DNA from: Woeseiaceae bacterium
Lineage (GTDB): Bacteria; Pseudomonadota; Gammaproteobacteria; Steroidobacterales; Woeseiaceae
Assembly: GCA_030066625.1 (NCBI GenBank)
Contig: JASJBG010000013.1
Location: forward strand, 1-43,250
Direction of reading: 5' to 3'
DNA length: 43,250 nt
The notes under the pieces are model-generated. The model was not told the origin of the DNA. It made no database searches and worked only from the letters and a program-made list of their open reading frames with translations. The number at the start of each line of letters is the position of its first letter. The first letter of the stretch is position 1. Shown here piece by piece: positions 1 to 9,506 of the stretch. Both the position numbers and the translations under genes were made by a program.

Positions 1-1
1 G

Positions 2-2461
2 GCCGAGCCTATCGCACAGGCCCGCATCGAGCGCTCGTCCGATACCGTCTCAATGGGCACGTCTTCGACGGCCGGCCCGATCCCAAAAGGCGCGATCGCG
101 GTAGCCGCAACGCCTGACGAGCATTCGACGCTGACCGTGTGGATCGATATCGACTCAATAAGTCGTCGTGATTTCGATGCGCTGAGAAAACAGCTGATGC
201 GTCTTGACGAGGTCAGAATCGTTTCGGCAGAGAGCGATGGCCAATTACAGGTTCGCCGCGTTAATGGTGGCTACGCAATCGCATCGGGTGACCTCGTACT
301 GCTGAACGAAGGCCTGAGGTCGACGGATGAGGTGGCCGCGAGGATTTACGACTGGGTAGGGTGGTTTGATTTCCTGGAGACCAAAAACCCGCAGAGCCGC
401 TTGTCGCTTAGTGTCGACCTGGGGCCTATGGAAGGCGGTGATGGGCCGATCAGGCCCGGCGACATACTGCAACTAGAGGTGAGAAACCTGTCCCAGGCGC
501 CCGTGTATATCACCACCTGGGTGCTGTCTACGGACGGTTCGGCAGATCTGTTGCCGGATGCGAACAAGCCTCTTTCGCCCGACGAAGAGTACAGGCAGAT
601 TTTTGGTACGTTTCTTCCGGACGGCAAGCAGGCAGTAACCGATCACATCAAGGTATTCGCCTCCGCAGAGCCACTGCGCCTTAACGGCAACTCGGGAACG
701 GTGCGCGGTTTCGAGTCGGTTCTCGCGAATACCGATTGGACGACCGCACAGTCAAGCTACGAACTGCGACGCCAGAATACTCGCGTGAGCTCATTTGCTG
801 TACATCTCGAGGACTCGAGTCGCAGCGAGCCTGTGGCCAACGATGAGGGCCGCTATACGATCTGCGCTACGGGGGCACAAAGCGATTGTGTGTTCGGCGA
901 CTCGCTGACAGAAGATGGCTCGATTGTCGTTATCGACCGCACACTGGGACGATCCGACCTCGACGACATTGAGCCGCGCGATGCGTTCCAGGAGGCATAC
1001 GATCTTGGTGACCGCCTCGGCGTCGATCGTGTCGAGCCGCTGTTCGAAGTCGCGTTCGCTGACAACTACAGCAACTTCGGGGCCAGGAGCGGAGGTACCG
1101 GCCACGACGAGGAAGCCAGGAAGGACAGGCTCTGGAGCGTGAAGTATGTTCGCGCGCCCGAGGCATGGCAGTATCTGCGCGATAATTTCGGCAAGGTGCA
1201 GGGTGAGGAGGCGGACGGCGTTCGCATAGCTCACCTCGACACAGGTTACCGAAGGCACCCCGAGCTGTATCGCGAGAGGCCTAAAAAGACCGTGCTCGAG
1301 GAGTACGGCATCGACCTGGTGGATGGCGGCGATCCCTTCGACACACTGGTCACTTCTGGTCTGATTCCGAATCCAGGCCACGGAACGGTAAGCGGCAGCA
1401 CGATCGTCAGCCCGGCTGGCTGTCAGCTGGCGGACTCCCAGCAATATGAGCCGTGTGTCTCCGGTACCGGTCCGGGCGCGCAGCTGATCCCGATGCGGAT
1501 TCACACATCTGTCGTCGTCCTCAACCAGCGCCGGCTGGCAAAGGCCATCATGTCGGTTGCCAGGGGCGAGATCGAGGGTGATCCCAGGATCGTGTCGATC
1601 GCGATGGGTGGTCCGCCGAGCTGGTCGCTCTGGCAGGCGGTCAAGAAGGCGGAGAAGGCCGGCATTCTCATCATTGCCGCCGCCGGCAACAACGTTAAGG
1701 TCGTCGTATGGCCGGCACGGTTCCGATCCACGATTGCTGCCGGTGCGATAGACGTCAGGTGCAACATCTGGCCGGGTTCGTCCGAGGGTCGACGTGTCGA
1801 TATCAGCGCGCCCGGGCAGTCGGTATGGCACGGCTACATCAACCGGACAAAGAAGGATCCTGAAGACGACATCGGGATGGGCAACGGCACGACGTTCGCG
1901 ACTGCCACTACGACCGGAGTCGCTGCCCTCTGGATGGCGCGTCACCAGGGTACCGCCGACTATGAGCTGGCGGTGCGCAACGGGACGCTGACAGAGGCGT
2001 TCCGCAAGGCTATTACAGGCTCGGCATGGCAACCGGTGGCGGGGAATCCCGGCAGGCCCGATACACACTGTCCCGATCTCGAGAAGTGGAACACCAGGAA
2101 GAATGGTGCCGGTATTGTCAACGCGCTTGCGCTTCTGGAAGCACCGCTGGATGCCACTGCAGCCCGATCAGCGGCAAGCGATACCTACGAGGACCTGCCA
2201 CTCTACACATCGCTGTACCCGGAAGGTGCAGATCCTGCGCAGATCGCTGCCGACTACCGCGGGCTGTTCCTGCGGCCGGACGATACCCGCCCGTCGATAT
2301 TCGAAGCGGAGATTCTTTACTACTACAGCATGAACGAGACGGTTCGCCGGGCGATTGAGTACACCATCGAGGGCAACAACACGCCTGAGGACTACCGGCG
2401 AACCCGCGAAGCGCTGCTGCGGGCCGGTGTGTCGGATCGGCTCCAGGAGCAGCTGCGATGA
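2..2461 (+). CDS. DUF4384-subtilisin (S8) fusion, 5' end outside window, Thr in place of catalytic Ser
   Basis: The frame is open to the left edge, so the gene probably starts upstream; the first internal ATG is at 53 (residue numbers below count from it). Residues ~15-220 match the region that follows the caspase domain in caspase-DUF4384 proteins (GDILQLEVRN, PVYITTWVLSTDG), so an N-terminal caspase domain may lie outside the window (inference). A subtilase domain spans ~365-690. Asp396 (HLDTG), His443 (GHGT) and oxyanion Asn546 (AAGN) are all present. The nucleophile motif, normally GTSxA, reads NGTTFATA with Thr614 (codon ACG at 1892). The protein may be a weak Thr-nucleophile protease or a pseudoprotease. 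Its ATGA overlap with the trypsin gene marks the first visible gene of a four-gene operon. Confidence 0.85.
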   Translation, partial: AEPIAQARIERSSDTVSMGTSSTAGPIPKGAIAVAATPDEHSTLTVWIDIDSISRRDFDALRKQLMRLDEVRIVSAESDGQLQVRRVNGGYAIASGDLVLLNEGLRSTDEVAARIYDWVGWFDFLETKNPQSRLSLSVDLGPMEGGDGPIRPGDILQLEVRNLSQAPVYITTWVLSTDGSADLLPDANKPLSPDEEYRQIFGTFLPDGKQAVTDHIKVFASAEPLRLNGNSGTVRGFESVLANTDWTTAQSSYELRRQNTRVSSFAVHLEDSSRSEPVANDEGRYTICATGAQSDCVFGDSLTEDGSIVVIDRTLGRSDLDDIEPRDAFQEAYDLGDRLGVDRVEPLFEVAFADNYSNFGARSGGTGHDEEARKDRLWSVKYVRAPEAWQYLRDNFGKVQGEEADGVRIAHLDTGYRRHPELYRERPKKTVLEEYGIDLVDGGDPFDTLVTSGLIPNPGHGTVSGSTIVSPAGCQLADSQQYEPCVSGTGPGAQLIPMRIHTSVVVLNQRRLAKAIMSVARGEIEGDPRIVSIAMGGPPSWSLWQAVKKAEKAGILIIAAAGNNVKVVVWPARFRSTIAAGAIDVRCNIWPGSSEGRRVDISAPGQSVWHGYINRTKKDPEDDIGMGNGTTFATATTTGVAALWMARHQGTADYELAVRNGTLTEAFRKAITGSAWQPVAGNPGRPDTHCPDLEKWNTRKNGAGIVNALALLEAPLDATAARSAASDTYEDLPLYTSLYPEGADPAQIAADYRGLFLRPDDTRPSIFEAEILYYYSMNETVRRAIEYTIEGNNTPEDYRRTREALLRAGVSDRLQEQLR

Positions 2462-4002
2462 AGCGCCGCGTGATACTCGGCGTTATTGCCTGCGCGGCGC
2501 TGGCCTCGCAGTTCGCGTGCGCACGTACCGTTGCCGACGTCAGTACCGAAGAGCTGGCCGGGTGGGTGCGCGCCGCAAGCCCCCAGCAGGTCAGCACAGT
2601 AATGGTTGTCAGCTACGCGACCTGCTTGCCGGATCTAACCGGGGAACGCTGGCTCGACGTCGTCCTGCCGCTGACGTTGACTTACCTACCGGACATGTCC
2701 GGGGTCCAGCCGAACGTAAGCGGTGAAGTGCTGAACCTGACGGCTCCACGAATGTCAGTGGCCGCCACCTTTCCGGAGGACGCGAGCGACGAGGGTTCGG
2801 AAGCCGGCAAAATGAACCTTGCTGAAGCGAAGTTGCTAATGGCCTCGCTGTCCAGGCAATTCGAGAGTCTTGCCGACTACTATGAAGCGCAGCCGCCGGA
2901 CTACACGACGACGCAGTCGATACGGCAGAGTATTGTCGATGGTGTGTCGGCAGCCGTTAGTTCAGAAGTCGATGAGGTTCCGGATATCGTCATCGCGGAT
3001 ATTGACTTCGGCGATGAAACGGATATGCCGGAGCTGTCACTTTGTCCCGGGACGGCAGTCGCTGCGCGTGCGACAACGATTGACGACATTCCCCGGTCAG
3101 ATGGTGCACGAGGCGCATTCCTTTTTTCGACGTCCGAGGTTAAGCCTCGCAGCGTCGAATACCTGAAGGATGGCGACGGCAACGTCATTGCCTACCGGCC
3201 GATTCAGCAAGACGCTGCCGTCGATGTCGTAAGTCTGTCCGTACGTGGGGAAGATGATGCCGAAGTGCTTGCGGATGGTCGCGGCAGCAAGATCATCGGC
3301 GGCAACCCGGTCACCGCCGGTGAAATGGACTGGTCCGTTGCGTTCACCAATATCAAGGCGGACGGCAAGATGGGCAACTTCTGCGGCGGTACTGTCATAT
3401 CGGACCGCTGGATTGTGACGGCGGCTCATTGCCGGGTGACGCCGAGATCAACCGTCGTTCTGATACGCAAGGACATAAACGGTGAGGGTGGTCACGAGCG
3501 AGAAGTGAAGACCGTCTGGCGGCATATCGACTTCGGCAAGGCGGCAAACTATGACGCTGATATCGCCCTGGTGGAGCTTGCCGACGACGCGGATGCGCCG
3601 ATCATTGATTTACACGCGAGTCCGCTCGGCGTTGACGAAGTCGTGCGGGTCGTCGGATGGGGTGCACAGGCTGTTGGCGGTGGCAGTGTTGAGACAATGC
3701 ACGAGGTCGATCTCAAGACGGTGCGCAACTCGACCTGCCAGGACTTCTATCGTGTGGAAACCAACAAGGTGACACTGAACATGGTGTGCGCCCTGGAGCA
3801 GGACGCGGACGCCTGCCAGGGCGATAGCGGAAGCGGACTCTTCTACGCGACATCGTCGGACACGTACGAGCTCGCCGGTATCGTCAGTTTCGGCAAAGGC
3901 TGCGCCAATCGTCTGTACCCCGGCGTTTACACCGCGATAGACGCGTATCGAGCCTGGATCGAAAAAGTACAGGTGGCTACTGAAGTAAGCGGAGAATTAT
4001 GA
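2458..4002 (+). CDS. Exported trypsin-like serine protease (S1) with long pro-region
   Basis: This 514-residue protein has a signal peptide (MKRRVILGVIACAALASQFA). Cys21 is a possible but weak lipobox cysteine. About 255 residues without a recognised domain precede the S1 domain, which begins near IIGGNPV, the usual zymogen activation site. The triad is complete: His324 (TAAHC), Asp368 (DADIAL) and Ser457 (GDSGSG). An Asp six residues before the Ser (DACQGDS) occupies the S1-pocket position that gives Lys/Arg specificity. The start overlaps the subtilase stop (ATGA) and the end overlaps the caspase gene start, so the genes are translationally coupled. The enzyme probably acts in the periplasm and may be activated by, or activate, its protease neighbours (inference). 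Confidence 0.88.
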   Translation: MKRRVILGVIACAALASQFACARTVADVSTEELAGWVRAASPQQVSTVMVVSYATCLPDLTGERWLDVVLPLTLTYLPDMSGVQPNVSGEVLNLTAPRMSVAATFPEDASDEGSEAGKMNLAEAKLLMASLSRQFESLADYYEAQPPDYTTTQSIRQSIVDGVSAAVSSEVDEVPDIVIADIDFGDETDMPELSLCPGTAVAARATTIDDIPRSDGARGAFLFSTSEVKPRSVEYLKDGDGNVIAYRPIQQDAAVDVVSLSVRGEDDAEVLADGRGSKIIGGNPVTAGEMDWSVAFTNIKADGKMGNFCGGTVISDRWIVTAAHCRVTPRSTVVLIRKDINGEGGHEREVKTVWRHIDFGKAANYDADIALVELADDADAPIIDLHASPLGVDEVVRVVGWGAQAVGGGSVETMHEVDLKTVRNSTCQDFYRVETNKVTLNMVCALEQDADACQGDSGSGLFYATSSDTYELAGIVSFGKGCANRLYPGVYTAIDAYRAWIEKVQVATEVSGEL

Positions 4003-5261
4003 TGAAACCTCGCAGTTTGGTCTTCATCGCTGCGTTGATCATCGCTGTCAGCGATGCCAACGCGCAGTGTGCAGACACGTTGCCTACGTTCCTGATGGAT
4101 ACGGATCGATTTCAGTCCGGTGCCGTGGATGTCGAGAACCCGGGCGGAGACCGCCAGAAGCCGATCAGGGGCACTGTCGAGCTGGCGGCAAACGTCATCA
4201 GCGCATCGTCACCGGTTGAGTCGGTACAAGTAGTGTACGCGGGGGAGACCCAACAGATCTTCAACGCTGGAGATGAGTCGCTGGTATCGCAAGGCCCCGG
4301 GGCCTGGAAACTGAAAACGACGATAGGACCCGTCGGTTCCGAGGCCGACATCGTCATTGATTTTGGGACGGCGCTAATTTCCTTTGTCACGAAGCTCGAG
4401 AACGGTTGCGAGCTCGTCTCGCGATATTCGTTGGTTGGCGGCGATTCACGAGTACGTGCAGTCATCGTTGGCGTCAGTGACTATCAGAACGTGCAGCCGC
4501 TTGACTACGCTGCGGAGGATGCGCGCGAGTTCAAGGCCTTTCTCGAGTCGTACTTCGAAGAAGACTCGGAGGAGCTCTACGTGGATCTTTTCGTGGAGGA
4601 CGATGCCAAGCAGGTACCGATCATGAAGAAGATCAAGGACATTTCCAGGAACATTTCGGAGCATGGCACTTTCATCTTCTATTTCTCCGGCCACGGCACA
4701 ATCGCCGAGAACGAGGACGAGGAGTTAAGCGCCTATCTCGTCTTGCAGGACAGCGAACGGGATAGTGAGGAATGGTCGATGCTGGACAAGCAGAGCATCG
4801 TTACCCGCTACATGGCGAATTCCAAGGCGAGAAAGAAGATCTATGTTATCGATTCCTGCCTGAGCGGAGTCCCGATGCCGCCGTCCCAGAACCTCACGCA
4901 GGCGGGCAAACAAAAACGACTGGACCTCGCACCAGATATAGTGCGAGCAATATCGGATCCGCAGGTCGCTAACGAAATATTCGATCCGCCTGCCGGCGTT
5001 ATCGGCTTGGTGTCCTCCGGTGGAGAAGAGCTCAGCTATGAGGTAGATCCACACGGGGGCGTGTTTACGCATTTCCTCAAGGCAAGTGCTGACGAGATGG
5101 ATCCTGAAAAGACCGGCGAGTTCAATTACGCACAGCTGGTTGAGACGACAAAGCAGAAGATCATCAGTGAAATCGCCCAGCTCGGGCAGAATCCACAGGT
5201 TCTCGCCGACCCGGGTTCACTGGAGCGGAACCGGTGGCTCGACGACCAGCCGATACGATGA
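3999..5261 (+). CDS. Exported caspase-like cysteine protease (peptidase C14)
   Basis: This 420-residue protein starts with a signal peptide (MMKPRSLVFIAALIIAVSDANA). Residues ~30-145 look like a beta-rich Ig-like domain. The caspase fold follows from RVRAVIVGVSDY. The catalytic dyad is intact: His232 in FYFSGHGT and Cys287 in YVIDSCLSG. The GEELSYE segment and the C-terminal FTHFLKA helix are typical of bacterial C14 proteins. Either of two adjacent ATGs (3999, 4002) could start the gene; both overlap the trypsin stop. Most bacterial caspase homologues with cytosolic defence roles lack a signal peptide, so this one probably acts in the envelope (inference). Confidence 0.87.
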   Translation: MMKPRSLVFIAALIIAVSDANAQCADTLPTFLMDTDRFQSGAVDVENPGGDRQKPIRGTVELAANVISASSPVESVQVVYAGETQQIFNAGDESLVSQGPGAWKLKTTIGPVGSEADIVIDFGTALISFVTKLENGCELVSRYSLVGGDSRVRAVIVGVSDYQNVQPLDYAAEDAREFKAFLESYFEEDSEELYVDLFVEDDAKQVPIMKKIKDISRNISEHGTFIFYFSGHGTIAENEDEELSAYLVLQDSERDSEEWSMLDKQSIVTRYMANSKARKKIYVIDSCLSGVPMPPSQNLTQAGKQKRLDLAPDIVRAISDPQVANEIFDPPAGVIGLVSSGGEELSYEVDPHGGVFTHFLKASADEMDPEKTGEFNYAQLVETTKQKIISEIAQLGQNPQVLADPGSLERNRWLDDQPIR

Positions 5262-6787
5262 TGCGCCGCAGCGAAATTCTAGTTGTCGTCCTGGTTGTCT
5301 GTTCCGCCCTGCTGGGCGGCTGCGCGACCCAGAAAGACCCCATCTGGCTGGATGCGGGTCAGGTCAGGATGGCTGACTACACTGACAAGAAGATCCTCGT
5401 ATTCCCTGTGGAGACCAGCCCTTCGTACCGCCTCAGTGAAGGGCAACAGCGGGAGATTCAGGACCTCGTTAGCGTCGTCGTCGAAGAGGTTTTCGAGCTA
5501 ACGGACCTGAATTCGCCAGACAACATTCGTCGTTTTGATACCTACCCATACACTCTCGACGAGGTACAGAACATGCTGAGTGTGTATCGGGCGGACGGGG
5601 CGTTCGTGATTAGCGTGTTCAACTATCGCAAACTCAGTCAATACAACCCGGATACTCTCGGTGTGCGGATCGCGTTCGTCGGCAGTGGATTTGACGGCAA
5701 GGCGTGGGCGACTACACGTGAGTATATAGATAAAGATCACCACCTGATTGGTTCACCGGCGCTCGAGTCAAGAATAAAGACCGACATGTTCGCCGTCGAA
5801 CGCGCGCTAAGATCGGGCAACGGGTTCTCGGGCTTTGTTGGATCAGTATTTACCCTGGGACTGTGGCGCCCGCCGCCCAGCGCAGGCCCGAGGCTTAGTG
5901 TAAGCACTGAAACGCGTGGTTCGACACAAATCGGTAGTGAGCTTGGCGGTACGATCGACACGAAACAAAGTACCTACTCGATACTCGTTACCGCGGAGGA
6001 CGAAGACGGTGTTGCTTCTCTCGTGGTATCGAATCTCTCGACGCGGCAGTCCGTTCCGCTGACCATCCGCAAGAGCAAGGATGGCAGCTTCACCCACCTG
6101 GAGATCCTTTCGGTAGACCTCGACCTTCGACCGGGCAGAAACAAAATTGAGATTGAGTCGACGAACAGCAAAAAGAAGAGGACGGTTCGCCGGCTTGTCT
6201 TGAACCGAATAGAGAACCAGGACGTCTTTGCGCTGGGTGTCGATGGCTCCGCATTCGGCCAGGATAAGAAGTCGGTCGTGCCGAACGAGCGGCTGGCAGA
6301 GCAGTTCGACAAGGCTCGGAAGAACGTAGAGGGCGATGTCTATTTCCTGCGGCCGAATGAAGCGTCTTTCCGGCGGATAATGACCGGCCTCGACCAGGTA
6401 TATCGGCAGACGTCCAGCAATTCCGATAGCGTTGGTGTGTTCTACTACTATGGAGAGCTGCTGGAAGAGGAAGACGAACTATTTCTAAGGGCGTATGACA
6501 GTGAGCTCGGCTATGCTGACATCACGAGCATTCCCCTGCGGTTTCTTGAGAAGAGAATGCAGGACCGGAGCGTCGTCATTCTCGATATCTGTGAACATGA
6601 CGTAGAGCGACAGCAGCATTTGCGCGACGTTTTGCCATACGCGCTCGTGTCGTTCGATAGTTGTGGACCGGACAATGCGAGTCTTGCAGACGATATTTAT
6701 GCATTGACCGAGGGCGGCATGTCATTGCGCTCGGCAATCAACACGGTTTATGACGCGCGGTCTCAGGAACAACGGCAACGTTTCTGA
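5258..6787 (+). CDS. Lipoprotein with Ig-like and degenerate caspase-like (pseudo-C14) domains
   Basis: The start at 5258 gives an ATGA overlap with the caspase stop and places a clean lipobox (ALLGGC) at residues ~18-23; the in-frame ATG at 5234 lies inside the previous gene. Of 509 residues, ~45-190 form a domain beginning KKILVFPVET. Residues ~230-330 are Ig-like (SILVTAEDEDGVASL). The rest parallels the caspase fold of the upstream gene: VFALGVD, then VFYYYGELLEEEDELFLRAYDSE against FIFYFSGHGTIAENEDEEL, then VVILDICEHD against YVIDSCLSG. Glu400 replaces the catalytic His, while Cys445 remains. It is likely an inactive partner, scaffold or substrate anchored in the membrane; this rests on an alignment by eye. 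Confidence 0.7.
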   Translation: MMRRSEILVVVLVVCSALLGGCATQKDPIWLDAGQVRMADYTDKKILVFPVETSPSYRLSEGQQREIQDLVSVVVEEVFELTDLNSPDNIRRFDTYPYTLDEVQNMLSVYRADGAFVISVFNYRKLSQYNPDTLGVRIAFVGSGFDGKAWATTREYIDKDHHLIGSPALESRIKTDMFAVERALRSGNGFSGFVGSVFTLGLWRPPPSAGPRLSVSTETRGSTQIGSELGGTIDTKQSTYSILVTAEDEDGVASLVVSNLSTRQSVPLTIRKSKDGSFTHLEILSVDLDLRPGRNKIEIESTNSKKKRTVRRLVLNRIENQDVFALGVDGSAFGQDKKSVVPNERLAEQFDKARKNVEGDVYFLRPNEASFRRIMTGLDQVYRQTSSNSDSVGVFYYYGELLEEEDELFLRAYDSELGYADITSIPLRFLEKRMQDRSVVILDICEHDVERQQHLRDVLPYALVSFDSCGPDNASLADDIYALTEGGMSLRSAINTVYDARSQEQRQRF

Positions 6788-6799
6788 ACCTGTTTGAAC

Positions 6800-8347
6800 C
6801 TATCGAGAAAGATCCCGCTGCCGTCCGCGCGCCGGAATCTCGACGACATCGTGCATGGAAAAATACATGGTGACGGCGTCGGATACCTTGCCGGCACTTC
6901 GCATCGGTTCCGCCTCTGAGAATGCCGTGTAAAGATCGCCGCCCTCCGCTAGAAAGCCAGGCGCCGCCACGGTGAGCAGATCGGCTTCAGTCAGGGCAGC
7001 CCCGTTATGTTGGACCGAGATGAGCCGCTCGCCCTCACGGCGCGAAAGGTCATAGGTGACCTCGAGGCCGGACACCTGCAGCAGTCCGCGTTCCAGCGTG
7101 AACGACTGCTCCAGGGCGCGACGAATCTGCTCACCGCTCAGTTCCTTGACGATGACGTCGTCGACAAACGGATAGGTGTCGAGGACGTCCACGACTCGAA
7201 CATCACCACCCGGGATGTCCTTCCTTAAGCTGCCGCTATGGACAAAGGCTACATCGGTGTCGGCGATGGCCAAAAGGGCATCGGCGACCAGGTGGCCGAC
7301 GTCCGACTCTTCTATGTAGCGACGGTTCATGCGCGCCGCGGTCCTGCCAACGACGGCACGTATCTCGGGAAATGCGCTGCGATACGCGGCCAGCTTTGCC
7401 GCGATCGCGGGATCAGGCTCATGCAGCGCGGGATCTACCGGGATCAGCCGGCCACTGTGCGTCACGATCTCTCCTGTGTCGTCGAGCGTCAGCTGCAGGT
7501 AACCAAGGTGCGTAGCCTGGCCGTAGGTCTGCATGATGATTGTCCCGGTCTCCTCGTGGATCACAGGTTCAGGTGTGCCTGCGTCGGCATGCCCTGCAAG
7601 CAGCACGTCAACACCTTTCACCGCGCCCGCGAGCGCGATGTCGGCATCGATGTCGCGCTGCAGGCGGGGGTCGCTTTCTGCATCGGTCTGCATCGGTGCT
7701 GTCTTTCCCTGGTGCGTCAGCAACACGATCAGATCGACGTCGTCGCGGAGCTCGTCGACGGAGCGCTGGACGGCAACCGCCGGTACCGTCACGTCCAGCG
7801 GTTCAATGAACGAGGGGATGATCGCACTGACGGCGTCCTGTCCCATGATGCCGATGACGCCTATGCGTACACCGTTGCGTTCGACGATGGCGTGCGCCTG
7901 CGAATAGGGATGCTCGGTGCCCTTATAGAAGAAATTGGCGCCAAGCACCGGGAAGGGCGCACGGTTTTTCTGCCACGCTAAGATCTCGTGACCGTACTCG
8001 AACTCATGATTACCAATGGCCATAGCGTCATAGCCCATTGTGATCATGAGTTCGAAGGCCAGCCGGCCCTCGGTCAGTTTTGCAAGGGCACCGGTGAAAA
8101 TATCCCCGGAATCGAACAGGAACACGTTCGGCTCGGTGCGTCGTATCTGGTTGATCAGCGTCGTCATTTCGGCGATGCCGCCTATCATTTCCTGGTCCTC
8201 GAGCCAGAAGGCCGGGATCGGATCGTAGGCGCTTTCGACGTCGTTGGTGAACAGCAGGGTAACGGTTGTCTGCGGAGACTCGTCGGCCAGGCAGCTGCCC
8301 GCAACGAGAAGCGCAACAAGGAGACTTAACAGGGTGGTTGGGCGCAT
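6800..8347 (-). CDS. Periplasmic 5'-nucleotidase / UshA-like metallophosphoesterase
   Basis: A 515-residue protein with a signal peptide (MRPTTLLSLLVALLVAGSCLA). The calcineurin-type metallophosphatase core shows LLFTNDVES, a DSGDIFTG motif, AIGNHEFEYG (the GNHE metal motif), LLTHQGK and LLAGHADAGT. The C-terminal substrate domain of the family begins near VVGRTAARMNRR and contains HSGSLRKDIPGGDV. In the first motif the usual DxH is NDVES, so one metal ligand differs from the canonical TNDxHG. The protein should hydrolyse nucleotides or nucleotide sugars outside the cytoplasm. It is last in a possible minus-strand operon (5 bp after the DUF900 hydrolase) and converges on the protease operon with a 12-bp gap. 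Confidence 0.86.
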   Translation of the reverse strand: MRPTTLLSLLVALLVAGSCLADESPQTTVTLLFTNDVESAYDPIPAFWLEDQEMIGGIAEMTTLINQIRRTEPNVFLFDSGDIFTGALAKLTEGRLAFELMITMGYDAMAIGNHEFEYGHEILAWQKNRAPFPVLGANFFYKGTEHPYSQAHAIVERNGVRIGVIGIMGQDAVSAIIPSFIEPLDVTVPAVAVQRSVDELRDDVDLIVLLTHQGKTAPMQTDAESDPRLQRDIDADIALAGAVKGVDVLLAGHADAGTPEPVIHEETGTIIMQTYGQATHLGYLQLTLDDTGEIVTHSGRLIPVDPALHEPDPAIAAKLAAYRSAFPEIRAVVGRTAARMNRRYIEESDVGHLVADALLAIADTDVAFVHSGSLRKDIPGGDVRVVDVLDTYPFVDDVIVKELSGEQIRRALEQSFTLERGLLQVSGLEVTYDLSRREGERLISVQHNGAALTEADLLTVAAPGFLAEGGDLYTAFSEAEPMRSAGKVSDAVTMYFSMHDVVEIPARGRQRDLSR

Positions 8348-8352
8348 TGGTT

Positions 8353-9435
8353 CTACCCCACGCCGTACCAGTTACCTTCGGAATGAAAACGCAGACTGTC
8401 CTCGGCGCTCTCGCCGGTGAATGCCCGCTGGAAGAATTCGCGGACCCTCGCGTTTTTCTGCGCCGGCTCGTTGAAATAAGAGTGGGACTTTCTTACCCAG
8501 GACGCGTCCGTGAAGTTGACGTAGTGGGCGTTGTTGGCGTTCAGGTTGCGCAGGAAATGACCGAGGCGCGCTTTTTGTTCGGAGCCCGATTTGGCGCGGG
8601 ACGCAGCAAGCGCATAGTCGTTTTCGTTGATCGTCACGAAACAACGCTTGCGGAACTGGATTTGCGGAACCCAGTTCTCGTGGTCGAGATTGTTTGTGTC
8701 AGCGGCAACGAGCAGGACATTGTCGAAGGTCAGGCCGGTACCCTCGGAAATACTGCTCTTGAGCATCTGCTTCAGCAGGTAGTTGCCCATGCTGTGAAAC
8801 ATGGCGTTCAGCGTGAACGGGCAGTCTTTGTCGAGTAACGCGGTATACAGTTCCTCGCGTGCCTGATGGTTGTTCGGATGCTTGTCGCCGGCCTTCTCCC
8901 AAAGCTCCTGGCGCCTTGCCTCGGTCAATCCGCGAAGGTAATCGTGGACCTTCTGGATAGCCCGTTCGAGTGCGCCTGTCGACGCTCGTGCGTCCCGCTT
9001 GTCGGACTTGTAGCTCGCCGTTCCCGATATGCCGCCACCATTAGCGGGCCATGAGAAGGGAACGACGATCAGGTTGTAGCGCCTCTGCAGCGAATACGCC
9101 TGCTCGATGACGTCCTGCATGTCGTTGTTGTAGCCATGCACGAAGAACAGGATGTGGCGCTTCCTCGACCGCGCTTTATCGGCGAGGCCGCAGGCCACCT
9201 TGAGGCTCGCAAAGTGCCTGGCCTTCGGGTCCAGCGGCAAGCGATTGTCGCGGATCAGCTTCGCTGACTCGCTCTTTGGCAATTCATCTTCGAGAAATTT
9301 GACGTGCCAGCCGCCGCCCTTGCGCGTGACTTCGGCAAGCCTTAGCTCGTTCGGGCCTTTCCGGTTGGGGCGTTTGCCGAACTGGTCGAGTCCGGTCTTG
9401 TTGTCGAGTACTTCACGATTGGTGATTACGTACAT
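8353..9435 (-). CDS. DUF900-like alpha/beta hydrolase
   Basis: The frame is open to 9885, but upstream codons read as an Arg-rich shadow of the neighbouring gene. The ATG at 9435 is preceded by a good ribosome site (AAAGGAG), giving 360 residues. The alpha/beta hydrolase core includes HILFFVHGYNNDMQDV (the oxyanion-hole HGYN of DUF900 proteins), VVPFSWPANG and nucleophile elbow FHSMGN with Ser215. There is no signal peptide, so it is presumably cytosolic. The substrate is unknown. It lies 71 bp downstream of the 9507-10130 gene and 5 bp upstream of the nucleotidase gene. Confidence 0.8.
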   Translation of the reverse strand: MYVITNREVLDNKTGLDQFGKRPNRKGPNELRLAEVTRKGGGWHVKFLEDELPKSESAKLIRDNRLPLDPKARHFASLKVACGLADKARSRKRHILFFVHGYNNDMQDVIEQAYSLQRRYNLIVVPFSWPANGGGISGTASYKSDKRDARASTGALERAIQKVHDYLRGLTEARRQELWEKAGDKHPNNHQAREELYTALLDKDCPFTLNAMFHSMGNYLLKQMLKSSISEGTGLTFDNVLLVAADTNNLDHENWVPQIQFRKRCFVTINENDYALAASRAKSGSEQKARLGHFLRNLNANNAHYVNFTDASWVRKSHSYFNEPAQKNARVREFFQRAFTGESAEDSLRFHSEGNWYGVG

Positions 9436-9506
9436 GGTTCGCTCCTTTGACGGCCGGTCTTTATCTTCAAGACTAGACCAACGGAGCGATGTGATCGACC
9501 GTGACG

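Noticed and set aside
791-2068. Long minus-strand frame opposite the subtilase
   Set aside because: Shadow frame; the subtilase motifs are on the plus strand.
2-6787. Gasdermin- or cGAS-type antiphage system
   Set aside because: No gasdermin, nucleotidyltransferase or TIR/HNH effector is seen in the window, and the proteins have export signals. The upstream side is unknown.
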